Source of the DNA: Bacillus sp. FJAT-27916
GTDB taxonomy: Bacteria; Bacillota; Bacilli; Bacillales; Pradoshiaceae
Assembly: GCF_001183965.1 (NCBI RefSeq)
Contig: NZ_LFZV01000001.1
Span: 3,766,650 to 3,830,649, forward strand
DNA length: 64,000 nucleotides
Reading direction: 5' to 3'
Below are positions 11,225 to 20,271 of the stretch, one piece after another. Position numbers and translations under genes: made by a program. Positions within the stretch are counted from its first letter, which is position 1. Each line of letters begins with the position of its first letter. The notes below the pieces were generated by a model. The model made no database searches. It saw only the letters and a program-made list of their open reading frames with translations, and had not been told where the DNA came from.

Positions 11225-11297
11225 CCCTCATAGTCAAATCATTTATCCGGTGATTTGGTATGAACTTTCGAACCTTATTTCCGAAATTATATGAAGG
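11225..11297 (-). promoter_or_regulatory. Atypical purine-riboswitch aptamer upstream of guaA
   Basis: The fold is that of the purine riboswitch: P1 CCTTCATA/TATGAGGG, J1/2 TAAT, P2 TTCGGA/TTCGAA, loop 2 AATAAGG, P3 with 7 pairs, and the closing GACTATG with C at the specificity position. It departs from consensus in the J2/3 junction, GTTCATACC instead of GTTTCTACC (two adjacent changes, positions 49-50 in xpt numbering). Loop 3 is 9 nt (CCGGATAAA) instead of 7. Ligand-contact pyrimidines 22, 47, 51 and 74 are kept. The ligand is probably a purine; which one is open. Confidence 0.85.
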
Positions 11298-11329
11298 GTT
11301 TGGATGCTGTGTAATATTAACCTCGCATA

Positions 11330-11359
11330 ATTGTAACAGTGAGTGAAAAGAGAGGTCAA
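11330..11359 (-). promoter_or_regulatory. guaA promoter
   Basis: TTGACC (11354-11359), an 18-bp spacer and TACAAT (11330-11335). The -35 hexamer overlaps the stop codon of the transglutaminase gene, so guaA has its own promoter inside the end of the preceding operon. Confidence 0.75.
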
Positions 11360-13563
11360 GCAATTGTTTTCAAAATCATCTTTTCCCACGTTTTTTCATA
11401 CTCCTGCCATTCTGCCATAGAACCTGCCCCCGAATAAAGAATACGCTCGTATTCCGCTGTCAGTATCTTCATCTCAACGGTCCCAAAGAATTGGTCCACA
11501 TATCGCGCATACTCGCGCAAGGTCTGTCCCTCTTGCCGCTTAATCCCGAAGCGGGCCAATTCAGCAAGCAAGCGCAGATAGGCTTTCGAGAATCTCTCGT
11601 CTGATTTGGACCGTTTATAATAGATTACCCAAAGACGCGGAACCCATTTACCCCTAAAGCGATAGATAATCGCAGTCAAAATCCCTAATGCAAGCACACT
11701 GCCCGCAACGGCTTTCCACGATTCCTTCAAGAAATCAACCATTGAAGCCAGGTCAAAGGATTTGTCTGTGCCGCCGCCTTCATCCGAACGCTCAGGGACA
11801 GTCGTTCTCTCTTCTTCTTGCCGCTCTGTTTCTTCTGTCTCATTTTGTTCTTGTTCCTGTTGTTCAAATGTCTCCAGGAAACGCGCTTCCGGATTAAAGC
11901 CTTTCGTCGGCTCAAACGGCACCCAGCCCGTGTTCGGGAAGAAGACTTCCGGCCATGAATGAGCATTATTATTTGTCACTTCATACACTGTGCCTCCCAC
12001 AGCACTATCATAGGTTGATAACCCGGCTGTATACCCTTTTACCCAGCGCGTCGGTATTCCTAATGAACGGAGCAGGACAACCATCGAAGTTGAGAAATTA
12101 TCACAATAGCCGATATTTGTCTCAAACAGAAATTGGTCAACATAGTCTTGACCTTCAGCTGGATAAGCGACTCCAGCCTGACTGTACGTAAACTTCTCTC
12201 CCCGTAAATATTCCTCAATTGCTTTGACTTGGTCATAAACAGAATCTGACTCTGCATTCTCAGAGACAATCTCAAAAGCCAAATCCCTTACTCTCTCCGG
12301 CAGCGAAGAAGGCAATTGTGTATATTCACCTAAATACGACTCGTCATAATCCTCCCTCCCATTCGCTCTCAAGGCATCCAAATAGAAGGTCGGACTCATG
12401 AAGGCAATACTGATCTCTTCAATCCGCTCCCCCTCAACACCTTCCTCTTCATATGGCGTTATGCGCGATGTTCCCTCAGAATAGAGTAATTCCTGCGGGT
12501 CTTCATCTCCATTCACGGAAATGCTTTGGATATACATCGGATCTGGATAAGGTATATGTCCATGGTCAATTTCAACATCAAGTTCGGCTATTGACTCGTT
12601 ATTCTCCAGTTCTCCAATATAATCATACAAACCAATATTCTCATCATCATAATATATGGCCTCTGCAGTATTACTTCTGCTGCTTAACCAGCCCTTACCC
12701 GTATAGACGGTCTTATGCTCAACCTTCCAATTGGTTCGAACTGGCGACTTTGCGGTAAACACGACTGAATTATCGCCAATGAAGTCTCCGCCGAGCTTCT
12801 GATCATTCACTCCATACCCAATCCGCTTACGGTCAGACCCATACTTTTCTGAGGTTGATTTAATGAAAGCAACCGGGTCCGGCCAAATAGCCTGCGGCTT
12901 CGGCGCTGCAAAGCCAACCAATACACCTAAGGTAATCATGCCCGCAAGCGCAGAAACCCAGATACCCATTTTCTTTATTGAATAAGGGAGGCCATGCTGG
13001 GTAAAGAGACGAATCAGCGCCAATGCACCGAGCACGGCAAAACCACAAATGACAAGCCGAACAATTGCCCCATCCCCATCATAGGGTGTGAAGGTATCAA
13101 GCACCGTCACGTACAAGAAGGTCAGGAACAGGAACAAAAAGAGGCGCTGCTTTACCATTACCCAATAATGAAGGAGATAGCAGAGCATCCATATAATCAG
13201 AAGGAAAAGGAACGTTCGGAATCCAGGTGTCAGACCATCCAAATCTGCTGTGAATGAATCCCGGATTCCATCTGCCAGATCAACAAAGAGCAGCCGAAGC
13301 CAGCTCTCATCCTCCATCATTGTAAGAGCCCGGTAATGGAGCATATATAAGCAAATGCTCATATAAAAGAACGAGACCGGTACAGTCCACTTCCATGATA
13401 CTTTAAAGGCATAAAGTACAACGAGGAGGGCTGCATAGACGATGAAATAACCCATATTGGATGTGTCAGTTACCTCTTCAACCGGCCTAAGCCATTCCAA
13501 GAAAAGCAGGAATGTAAAGAAGAATAAAAGAAGGCGTATACCAGCATGCATTTGATTGATCAT
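11356..13563 (-). CDS. yebA: Membrane transglutaminase-like protein (YebA type)
   Basis: A 735-residue membrane protein with about six helices in the first 200 residues, an external papain-like transglutaminase core with catalytic Cys (NIGYCDNFSTSMVVLLRSLG) and His (NNNAHSWPEVF), an acidic low-complexity stretch (EQQEQEQNETEETERQEEE), one further helix and a cytosolic DUF4129-like tail. The family's third triad residue region reads FEPT. ATG at 13563 overlaps the DUF58 stop as ATGA; the longer frame lacks a site. It forms the MoxR-DUF58-transglutaminase operon found next to guaA in B. subtilis. The substrate is unknown, and a role in envelope protein processing is an inference. Confidence 0.88.
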   Translation of the reverse strand: MINQMHAGIRLLLFFFTFLLFLEWLRPVEEVTDTSNMGYFIVYAALLVVLYAFKVSWKWTVPVSFFYMSICLYMLHYRALTMMEDESWLRLLFVDLADGIRDSFTADLDGLTPGFRTFLFLLIIWMLCYLLHYWVMVKQRLFLFLFLTFLYVTVLDTFTPYDGDGAIVRLVICGFAVLGALALIRLFTQHGLPYSIKKMGIWVSALAGMITLGVLVGFAAPKPQAIWPDPVAFIKSTSEKYGSDRKRIGYGVNDQKLGGDFIGDNSVVFTAKSPVRTNWKVEHKTVYTGKGWLSSRSNTAEAIYYDDENIGLYDYIGELENNESIAELDVEIDHGHIPYPDPMYIQSISVNGDEDPQELLYSEGTSRITPYEEEGVEGERIEEISIAFMSPTFYLDALRANGREDYDESYLGEYTQLPSSLPERVRDLAFEIVSENAESDSVYDQVKAIEEYLRGEKFTYSQAGVAYPAEGQDYVDQFLFETNIGYCDNFSTSMVVLLRSLGIPTRWVKGYTAGLSTYDSAVGGTVYEVTNNNAHSWPEVFFPNTGWVPFEPTKGFNPEARFLETFEQQEQEQNETEETERQEEERTTVPERSDEGGGTDKSFDLASMVDFLKESWKAVAGSVLALGILTAIIYRFRGKWVPRLWVIYYKRSKSDERFSKAYLRLLAELARFGIKRQEGQTLREYARYVDQFFGTVEMKILTAEYERILYSGAGSMAEWQEYEKTWEKMILKTIA

Positions 13564-14777
13564 CGTCTCCCCAGCTCCTTCCATACATTCCACTCACTCT
13601 TGTCGCGAACGATAGATATATTTACCCCATGATTCGCCGCATAATAATATGCATCCTCTTCAGACTTCTCCATTTCCCTCTTCGCATCCTGCTGAAAGAA
13701 CAAAATAGTCAAGGGGCGCTTCCCATCGGATAGACGTGTATAGGCTTGCACCATTGATATATTCAGTTCTGAGGTAATGAAGATTAATGAAGCATGCTCA
13801 GGAATCGACCGGTTCGGAGGAGCGTAAGCAGACTCCCCTATCTCCAATGCCTGCAGACGTGCCAGGAAATGCAAGATATGCTCACGATGCACTTTGCCCT
13901 CTTTCACCTCAATCAATTGATCATGGTCCCCCCTGGCCCAGATTCCAACACGCATTCCCTTCTCAAGCACAGCCTCTGCCAAGGATGCTGTAAAGGTGAC
14001 CATCTCCTCGAATACATGGTACTCACTAATGCTATTAATCATCAGGAAACTATCACTGCTATGATTCTCCTCAAAATTCTTTGATTTGAGGCCCACTCCC
14101 TTTGCACTCGATTTCCAATCAATCGTGACCATGCGATCGCCAGGCTCATAATCCCGAATACCTGACACCATCGACGTCTCTTGCCTGTGCTTATACAGAT
14201 TGGTACGCTGCCCATACTCATATTCGCTCTTAAACTGGCGGATTGAAAGCTGGACAGTTCTAGGCAGAACGAGTACTGTCTCTTGCGCTTTCACTACCCG
14301 CTCCTTCTCTACTATTCCAAGCAGGTCACCAGTACGCAGAACGATATCGGAGAACTCATGCTCCCCGCGCGCCAGATTCTTTAATGTATAAGAAAGCTCA
14401 TACTCTCTCTTGAAACCGATGAAAACCAGTGCATTCTTCTTTGCACTGCCAGATGAAATATCAAGATTTCTCGGAAGTAACTCTTCCACGCTTATGTACA
14501 AGATTGGCACCGCATACTGTCGTTTGAGGAGAATCCGCATCTCTAACGAATCACCCGCACGAAGCGCACCATCCCCTGCTATCCGTTCAACATGAAAATC
14601 ATTTAATGGATAAAGAAGAATGACTAAGGCATACACACCAAAGGGGAGGAAGCTGTAAAAGAGGAACCAACTGACAAACCCTCCTTGGAACATCGCATAA
14701 GAAAAGGTCAATGCCAGCAAAAACACGAGCATAATCAGCTTCGACCATTTCTCCAATCGTAAACGGAGCTTCTTCAT
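13560..14777 (-). CDS. yeaD: DUF58 protein (YeaD type)
   Basis: A 405-residue protein with two N-terminal membrane helices (about 14-55) and a C-terminal DUF58 module containing the signature VSGIRDYEPGDRMVTIDWKSSAK. DUF58 proteins resemble vWA folds and are encoded with MoxR AAA ATPases, which are thought to act as chaperones for them. It starts 2 bases after the MoxR stop and its own stop overlaps the transglutaminase start, so all three are coupled. The biochemical role is unproven in the family. Confidence 0.88.
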   Translation of the reverse strand: MKKLRLRLEKWSKLIMLVFLLALTFSYAMFQGGFVSWFLFYSFLPFGVYALVILLYPLNDFHVERIAGDGALRAGDSLEMRILLKRQYAVPILYISVEELLPRNLDISSGSAKKNALVFIGFKREYELSYTLKNLARGEHEFSDIVLRTGDLLGIVEKERVVKAQETVLVLPRTVQLSIRQFKSEYEYGQRTNLYKHRQETSMVSGIRDYEPGDRMVTIDWKSSAKGVGLKSKNFEENHSSDSFLMINSISEYHVFEEMVTFTASLAEAVLEKGMRVGIWARGDHDQLIEVKEGKVHREHILHFLARLQALEIGESAYAPPNRSIPEHASLIFITSELNISMVQAYTRLSDGKRPLTILFFQQDAKREMEKSEEDAYYYAANHGVNISIVRDKSEWNVWKELGRR

Positions 14778-14779
14778 CG

Positions 14780-15733
14780 TTAATTCACTTGCCTTTGTAC
14801 GGGTACAGGTGTCTTTGCCATAATCTCATTAAGGACGGCCCCTGCATCAATTCCTTCATAAAGAGCTTCAGATTTCATGATAATCCGATGACTGCATACA
14901 TAAGGAATGAGATGCTGTACATCATCTGGAAGGCAATAATTACGTCCATGTATAAAGGCCCAAGCTTGAGAGGCTCTCATCAAGGCGATGGAACCACGTG
15001 GACTTACTCCTAAATACACCCGTTTATCATTACGGGTTTTTGTCATCAGGTCGACAATATACCTGGCAATCGATTCATCAACAAAGACGCTCTGTACCTC
15101 CTCCTGCAGGTCTGCCATCTCCTTCAATGAAATGACCGGCTCCAAGCTGTCTGTAGAAGCCTGCATCCGCGCATTCATCAGGATAACCACCTCATCACCC
15201 CTATCAGGATAACCCATTCTCGTTTTAATCAAAAAGCGGTCAAGCTGAGCTTCCGGCAAGGAATAGGTGCCCTCGTATTCAATTGGATTCTGGGTTGCCA
15301 TAACAAAGAAAGGAGAATCTAGCCGATGGGTGACACCATCAACGGTCACGCGATGTTCCTCCATTGCCTCTAATAGAGCTGACTGTGTCTTAGGGGAAGT
15401 ACGATTGATCTCATCTGCGAGGATAATATTGCCCATGATTGGACCTGGACGGAACATAAACTCATGCTCCTTTGGATTATAGATGGATATTCCCGTCACA
15501 TCGGACGGAAGGAGGTCTGGGGTGAATTGAATACGTTTATAATCAGCCTGAATGGACTTCGCCAATGCCTTCACAAGCATCGTCTTCCCAACACCCGGCA
15601 CATCCTCCAATAGCAAATGCCCCTTGGCCAAAAGTGCCACAAGGCTCAGTTTAGCTACCTCTGTCTTTCCGATAATCACATTCTCTACATTCTGAATAAT
15701 CTTCTGAATCGTTGGATTGGTTGTTTCCTGCAT
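14780..15733 (-). CDS. yeaC: MoxR-family AAA+ ATPase (YeaC type)
   Basis: A 317-residue AAA_3 ATPase. It has Walker A in LLEDVPGVGKTMLVK (about residue 43), Walker B ILADEINR, and the typical NPIEYEGTYSLPEAQLDRFL. MoxR ATPases are cytosolic chaperones that remodel DUF58/vWA or transglutaminase partners encoded beside them, as here. It is the first gene of the three-gene operon. TTGACT and TATAAC lie upstream near 15790 but with a short spacer, so I do not call the promoter. Confidence 0.92.
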   Translation of the reverse strand: MQETTNPTIQKIIQNVENVIIGKTEVAKLSLVALLAKGHLLLEDVPGVGKTMLVKALAKSIQADYKRIQFTPDLLPSDVTGISIYNPKEHEFMFRPGPIMGNIILADEINRTSPKTQSALLEAMEEHRVTVDGVTHRLDSPFFVMATQNPIEYEGTYSLPEAQLDRFLIKTRMGYPDRGDEVVILMNARMQASTDSLEPVISLKEMADLQEEVQSVFVDESIARYIVDLMTKTRNDKRVYLGVSPRGSIALMRASQAWAFIHGRNYCLPDDVQHLIPYVCSHRIIMKSEALYEGIDAGAVLNEIMAKTPVPVQRQVN

Positions 15734-15868
15734 ATATTTACGGCCCCCTCTGCTTTATACCCTATTGTTATAATATTCCTACTTAACAGTCAATTAATAT
15801 ACAATAAATAGTTGTGAAAAATATGGAGGGATAGCTACAGGAAACCATTAGAAGGAAATAAATAAAGA

Positions 15869-15909
15869 CAAACCGCTCCCCCATATGATAGATATGAAGG
15901 GGTGATTTG
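15869..15909 (-). terminator. Terminator of the Tad pilus locus
   Basis: An 18-bp imperfect stem with G-U pairs (15869-15886 with 15892-15909), followed on the minus strand by TCTTTATTTATTT. It lies about 22 bases after the stop of the last gene of the locus. Confidence 0.8.
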
Positions 15910-15931
15910 CCTTTTTGAGATGATTTGTTTT

Positions 15932-16225
15932 TTAGTTTCTTAGTTTTTCTCTAACTTGCCTTATTAAATTTTCGTCCCGCTCCTCAAGACTGGAAGCAAA
16001 CCGTTTCCGTAATTGCGGATGTTCAATACTTTCTAACACGGGAGGAATATGACTCCACTCTTCCTCATCCCAAATAGTATTAAATCCATCTACTGTCTCA
16101 TTTAAATAGTCATCCATTACATCTAAGGTAGAGGTCGATAGGTTTTTTACTAAAACCCGGTACTTAAAGTAACCGAGCCTATTTCTATTCTTTTTAACAT
16201 AACTCAATAAAGCTTTGTTCTTCAA
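15932..16225 (-). CDS. Orphan C-terminal copy of the pilus-locus companion protein
   Basis: A 97-residue soluble protein I cannot place in a named family. Its whole length aligns with the last ~95 residues of the adjacent 267-aa protein: both have LGYFKYR/LGFFKYR, LS(T/I)STLD, and end with QVREKLRN/QIREKLRN. It looks like a partial tandem duplication. The only start is TTG at 16225, with AAGGGA 5 nt before it, and a stop codon lies three codons upstream, so it is translatable but lacks the N-terminal two-thirds. It is the last gene before the locus terminator. Confidence 0.65.
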   Translation of the reverse strand: MKNKALLSYVKKNRNRLGYFKYRVLVKNLSTSTLDVMDDYLNETVDGFNTIWDEEEWSHIPPVLESIEHPQLRKRFASSLEERDENLIRQVREKLRN

Positions 16226-16272
16226 AAAATCCCTTCACTCAATCACCACCAAAACTTATCCCATTCACCTAT

Positions 16273-17076
16273 TTAATTTCTCAGCTTCTCTCTTATTTGC
16301 CTGGCAATCTCTTTATCACGCCTTTTCAAAGCAGCAGCAAATTCCTCCCTTAACTCTTCATTATCTATATTCGGCAAAATAGGTTGAATCCAATTAAATT
16401 TCGAGTTCTGTTTCTTCATAGATGCTTCTACTTTTTCATATATAGAATCTAAAGTGGAGATAGATAATGTCTTCTTTAAATGACGATACTTAAAAAATCC
16501 AAGTGTATTCCGTTTATTCTCAACATACTTGCATAAGGCTATATTTTTTTCAAAATCATCATATTGCCTTTTAATTGAAATGAATGATATAGCATCAATA
16601 TTAATAAGAATAGAATCCATATATTCTTTATCCTTCTTCTCAAAATACCCATTTTTAAACATTCTCTGCTCCAGATCGACAAGCTTTTGGCATTCACTCA
16701 AAAACAACTCACGAGCGGTCAAAATCACTTCAAAATATTCCTCATATCTTGCTGCCATCCTTTGTTCTTCTTCTGTAACAGCCCATTCACGGATTTCCTT
16801 TTTCGCTTTCTTCATATTCTTCAGTTCTGTATTATACTGTGCCCAAAATGGTTTCTTGACCCTTTTGAAGGAAACAAGCATACCACCTATATTTTTCATA
16901 GCCATCTCTTTTTCTTCCTCACTAAAAGGGGCATCTGAATACAAGGCATATCCTTGACCTTCCCCGTTTTTCACATATATCCCCATATGATAAAGCTTAT
17001 CGCCATCTTTAAAAGCATAACCAGGAGATTGGTATTCTTCCCCAGGTTGTTTATATTGCTCGAAAAATTCTTCCAT
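16273..17076 (-). CDS. Companion protein of Trp-repeat protein, copy 2
   Basis: A 267-residue protein of no family I know. It has no signal peptide or membrane helix, so it is probably cytosolic. The N-terminal ~90 residues have alternating hydrophobic pattern (GYALYSDAPFSEEEKEMAM) and the rest is charged and helical. It is a diverged homologue of the protein at 23920-24753: the shared block near residue 165 reads DAISFISIKRQ here and DVIVYLQMKRQ there. Both follow a Trp-repeat secreted protein gene immediately. Start ATG follows GAGGTGA, 22 bases after the Trp-repeat stop. A dedicated chaperone or immunity partner is an inference from gene order. Confidence 0.75.
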   Translation of the reverse strand: MEEFFEQYKQPGEEYQSPGYAFKDGDKLYHMGIYVKNGEGQGYALYSDAPFSEEEKEMAMKNIGGMLVSFKRVKKPFWAQYNTELKNMKKAKKEIREWAVTEEEQRMAARYEEYFEVILTARELFLSECQKLVDLEQRMFKNGYFEKKDKEYMDSILINIDAISFISIKRQYDDFEKNIALCKYVENKRNTLGFFKYRHLKKTLSISTLDSIYEKVEASMKKQNSKFNWIQPILPNIDNEELREEFAAALKRRDKEIARQIREKLRN

Positions 17077-17098
17077 ATGAAAATCACCTCAAAATTAA

Positions 17099-18295
17099 TT
17101 ACGAGCCAGCCAACCACTTAAATGGCTTGGTTATCCCTTTCCAAACACTTTTTGCCGCTTTGCCCACTCTGGTTTTTGATATACTTGACCAGTTAGAAGC
17201 TGTCCACTTCACCGCTTTCCCCGCTAGCCAAATACCTCCACCAGCTACAGCTAAACTAATCCCCGCTACTTGTCCGCCTGGGATTGCAGCAACCAGCATT
17301 CCTGCATTAGCTGTAAATTCGCCAATGTCCGATACCGCATCAGCTTTAGCTACAACTTTTTCAGATACGGCAACGTTACTAGCACTGACTTCTTTAGCCT
17401 CTTCAACTGATTTAATAGCATTCACTAATGAAAAGCCTGTACTTACAGCACTTGTAGCGATATTAATTTTACTTAATACTCCTGTCGCTGAACTTGTAAC
17501 ATTTAAAGCATCAGGAAGGATTTCTATACTACCACGTACCACATCGTCTGTTGCACTAGTTGCAATGGCTACATTAGAATACTCTTTATATATATCGACA
17601 CCCATACCCAAGCCAGTATGAACATCCTCCACAATCTCAAACCACTTTGGTGTCCGCTCCCCCATAGGAAGCTTAGCCCCATTCAGGATAAGTCCAGAGA
17701 TGAAATTTGGTCTCCCGAACGTACTTTTTAAATCAATATTTTCTCCTTGTTCAATAATACTAGCTCCAAAGTCCACGCCTCCATTAACCAAATCATTACC
17801 AATGTATGTAGCCACATCCCAAGGATCTACCCCGCCGTCTTCATCCTTTTGCTCTTTAGAGATGTTCGACGGAATGACAGATTGATCCAACAATGTTTCC
17901 CGATTGTCGTTCTCTCTATCCCCATCAATTGTAGGTTGAAGTGGCAGGTATGGGTCAGAAACATATGGCGGTAATGGCTTTAGCGTACCACTGCCAGAAG
18001 GGATGAGTCCATTTCCTCCGCCTGCCTCGTTACTGATCCCTGGGCTACTATTGCTTCCGCCGCTATTGGAATCCCAACTATTACCCTGCCAGCCCTCTTT
18101 TGTCCAAGCGCTTCCTTCCCAGGTATCTCCCGTCCATGAACTTCCTTCCCACGTTTCTCCGCTCCAGCTGTTCCCTGTCCATGAGTTGCCTGTCCAAGCT
18201 CCATTTGCCATAGCCATCGGCAGCATAAAAGATTGAAAAAGGACAAAAACAACAGCAAATAGCACACAAGCTTTTTTCAAAAAACCATGCCTCAT
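17099..18295 (-). CDS. Secreted Trp-Gly repeat protein, copy 2
   Basis: A 398-residue protein with a signal peptide (FLKKACVLFAVVFVLFQSF, cleavage likely after AMA). Pentapeptide-like repeats follow, [ST]W[TSE]G[NDES] (SWTGN, SWSGE, TWEGS, SWTGD, TWEGS), then a Ser/Pro-rich linker and a ~250-residue C-terminal domain. That domain is shared with copy 1 and contains LNGAKLPMGE and AAIPGGQVAG. It includes a hydrophobic Gly/Ala segment (about 330-360) and a basic amphipathic tail ending KPFKWLAGS. ATG at 18295 is preferred because AGGAGGT precedes it. No sortase motif is present. Surface adhesin or membrane-active effector are both possible. Confidence 0.78.
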   Translation of the reverse strand: MRHGFLKKACVLFAVVFVLFQSFMLPMAMANGAWTGNSWTGNSWSGETWEGSSWTGDTWEGSAWTKEGWQGNSWDSNSGGSNSSPGISNEAGGGNGLIPSGSGTLKPLPPYVSDPYLPLQPTIDGDRENDNRETLLDQSVIPSNISKEQKDEDGGVDPWDVATYIGNDLVNGGVDFGASIIEQGENIDLKSTFGRPNFISGLILNGAKLPMGERTPKWFEIVEDVHTGLGMGVDIYKEYSNVAIATSATDDVVRGSIEILPDALNVTSSATGVLSKINIATSAVSTGFSLVNAIKSVEEAKEVSASNVAVSEKVVAKADAVSDIGEFTANAGMLVAAIPGGQVAGISLAVAGGGIWLAGKAVKWTASNWSSISKTRVGKAAKSVWKGITKPFKWLAGS

Positions 18296-18366
18296 GACTC
18301 TACCTCCTATTTTCATTAAGGAAGGTGATAATTCTAGATGAATGGGCTATTCCTTTTTACTTTTCA

Positions 18367-18576
18367 TTACTGCCCGAGGGAGTTTCCCTCTTTCTCTCTA
18401 ATGACTCTCAGATGATTAGCTCTCATAGCAGGAAGTGCGATAGCTACCGCCAATATACCATAGGAAATATCACCGCTAATGAATATATCCAAAATGGCCA
18501 CAGGCAATAGAATCGCATAATAAAATATCATGAAATACTTATAGATTTTTCTCCACTTTTTCTCTTTTGCGCTCAT
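18367..18576 (-). CDS. Small membrane protein, 69 aa
   Basis: A charged N terminus (MSAKEKKWRKIYKYF) followed by two hydrophobic segments (about residues 15-33 and 37-53) and a charged tail. I do not recognise it. The frame stays open to 18732, but the first ATG with a ribosome binding site (GAGGAAGGT) is at 18576, and the upstream 52 residues look non-coding. It lies between a vWA lipoprotein and a Trp-repeat protein in the Tad locus. It has no counterpart in the other copy of the module. Confidence 0.55.
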   Translation of the reverse strand: MSAKEKKWRKIYKYFMIFYYAILLPVAILDIFISGDISYGILAVAIALPAMRANHLRVIREKEGNSLGQ

Positions 18577-18834
18577 ATAAATTGCACCTTCCTCATTCTG
18601 TACTAAATTCAAAGAATCTCTACACTTTAATACTTCTCCATGTCTTCTTTTATATATGTTTTTCAATAGCTTTATTTGATAAATGATAAGTCCTCTTTTT
18701 CTCCCAGCATTGCCGTTCCCTTTAGACACCAATTTATCAGCTATACCGTTAATTGAGTTATTTTCGTCATCATGCGCAATCTATAAGTATAAACTCCTAA
18801 CAATCCGTATACATTTTTCCGCCACATGATTCAT

Positions 18835-20223
18835 TCATTTATATTGTGTATTTTGATTGTATTTCTCCTGTATTTGTTCTCTTTTTTCTTCCAGGTTCTT
18901 TGCATCAACCTCTACTAAATCCTTAATTATACTTCGCCTTGCTTCCTCCGCCTGTTGTTTAAGCAGATCCTTTTTCTCATCTAAATAGACCCTTTGCTCA
19001 CTTGTAATCAATTCTAGATTATCAAGTTCCCTAATAAGAAAATACATATTAGTTACTTGATTTTTAAATGTGAGGACATACTCGCTTTCAAGTTTATTAG
19101 TGTCTAAATATCTTTGACTACTTTCTTTATCTGCTTGTAACTCCGAATTGTCCTTCCACTTTTCCCATCCTTCCAATGCATCCTGCGCTTTCTCAAATTC
19201 GGAGGATAATTGATCGCTATTATATACATTTGTGTATGTTCCATTCGCTTGCTCCGCCATTTCTTTCAACTGCTTTTGACCATCTCCGTCGACATCAAAT
19301 CCAATGATATTGATGATAGGCTGAATATTCGAATCTGCAAAGGCTTTAGCTGCTGCCACAGGGTCTCCATCACAAGTTTCAATGCCGTCACTCACGACAT
19401 ACACCATATTCGTGTACGTCTCTCCGTTATACTTTTGCATATCTTCTTTAGCATGTATCATAGATTGCGCTAACGGTGTCCAGCCAGCTGGTTGAAAAGA
19501 ATTTAATGCGCGAGTAAATTTCTCCTCATCATACGAGTCAAATGAATAGGCCATTTCGCTGCTTTTACAAGAGAGTTCTTTGTCTGCATCTGACCCGGTC
19601 CCTTTATGCCCATATACTCGGAGCGCAACCTTGGCATCCTTAGGTGCAGCTTTTAAGAATTTATTAATCGCTTCCTTAGCTGCCTCCATCCTTGACTTAC
19701 CATTTGCTAAATTCGCCATACTACCGCTTGAATCTATGAGAATCTCAATATTGTAATTTTCTTTAAAATGATACCGCGAGTCTTCCAGTTCTGGGTTTCC
19801 ATACGAACTCGATTTCCAACTATCAATCACCGTTTGTGGGTCTGTGAGGTCAACAGAAACTTGGCTAACTAAATAGTTGAAGACTTGATTTAATTCCTCC
19901 TCTGTTGCATCAGCTGGTATCCCTTCCATATCCTCAAAAAACGCATCGAACATCTCTGGCTCTTCCAAGAAACTAAACTCAGCATAAGGGCCTTGGAGCT
20001 GATTCGCTAAATATTCAGGGCTCATCTGTACTTCTGGGGCCTTTGAAAATTTTTCAATCCAATTGCCACCTTCTTGAGTACTACTTCTTTCTTCATTCTT
20101 CTCATCTGCACTTTCTCCGTCTATTATGGCTTCCTCACTAGGTTCATTCTTTAGTTCTGGATTTTCCTCTGAACAACCAGTGAGGAGGATACAAGCAAGG
20201 AAAAATAGAATCCATCTCCTCAT
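18835..20223 (-). CDS. vWA-domain lipoprotein 3 of Tad locus
   Basis: A 462-residue lipoprotein anchored outside the membrane. Signal peptide and lipobox LLTGC (Cys17) are followed by an acidic linker, a ~100-residue N-terminal domain, and a von Willebrand A domain (about 155-345). The metal-binding (MIDAS) residues are intact: DSSGS at 164-168, Thr in GWTPLAQ, Asp in VVSDGIETCDGD. A helical charged tail ends QEKYNQNTQYK. It is closer to the lipoprotein at 26286 than to the one at 20272. vWA domains bind protein ligands through Mg2+; here the pilus or Trp-repeat proteins are likely partners (inference). Confidence 0.88.
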   Translation of the reverse strand: MRRWILFFLACILLTGCSEENPELKNEPSEEAIIDGESADEKNEERSSTQEGGNWIEKFSKAPEVQMSPEYLANQLQGPYAEFSFLEEPEMFDAFFEDMEGIPADATEEELNQVFNYLVSQVSVDLTDPQTVIDSWKSSSYGNPELEDSRYHFKENYNIEILIDSSGSMANLANGKSRMEAAKEAINKFLKAAPKDAKVALRVYGHKGTGSDADKELSCKSSEMAYSFDSYDEEKFTRALNSFQPAGWTPLAQSMIHAKEDMQKYNGETYTNMVYVVSDGIETCDGDPVAAAKAFADSNIQPIINIIGFDVDGDGQKQLKEMAEQANGTYTNVYNSDQLSSEFEKAQDALEGWEKWKDNSELQADKESSQRYLDTNKLESEYVLTFKNQVTNMYFLIRELDNLELITSEQRVYLDEKKDLLKQQAEEARRSIIKDLVEVDAKNLEEKREQIQEKYNQNTQYK

Positions 20224-20271
20224 GCGATTGTCACCTCTACTCTTTCCATCAGAAACAATGTTGCAGTATTC

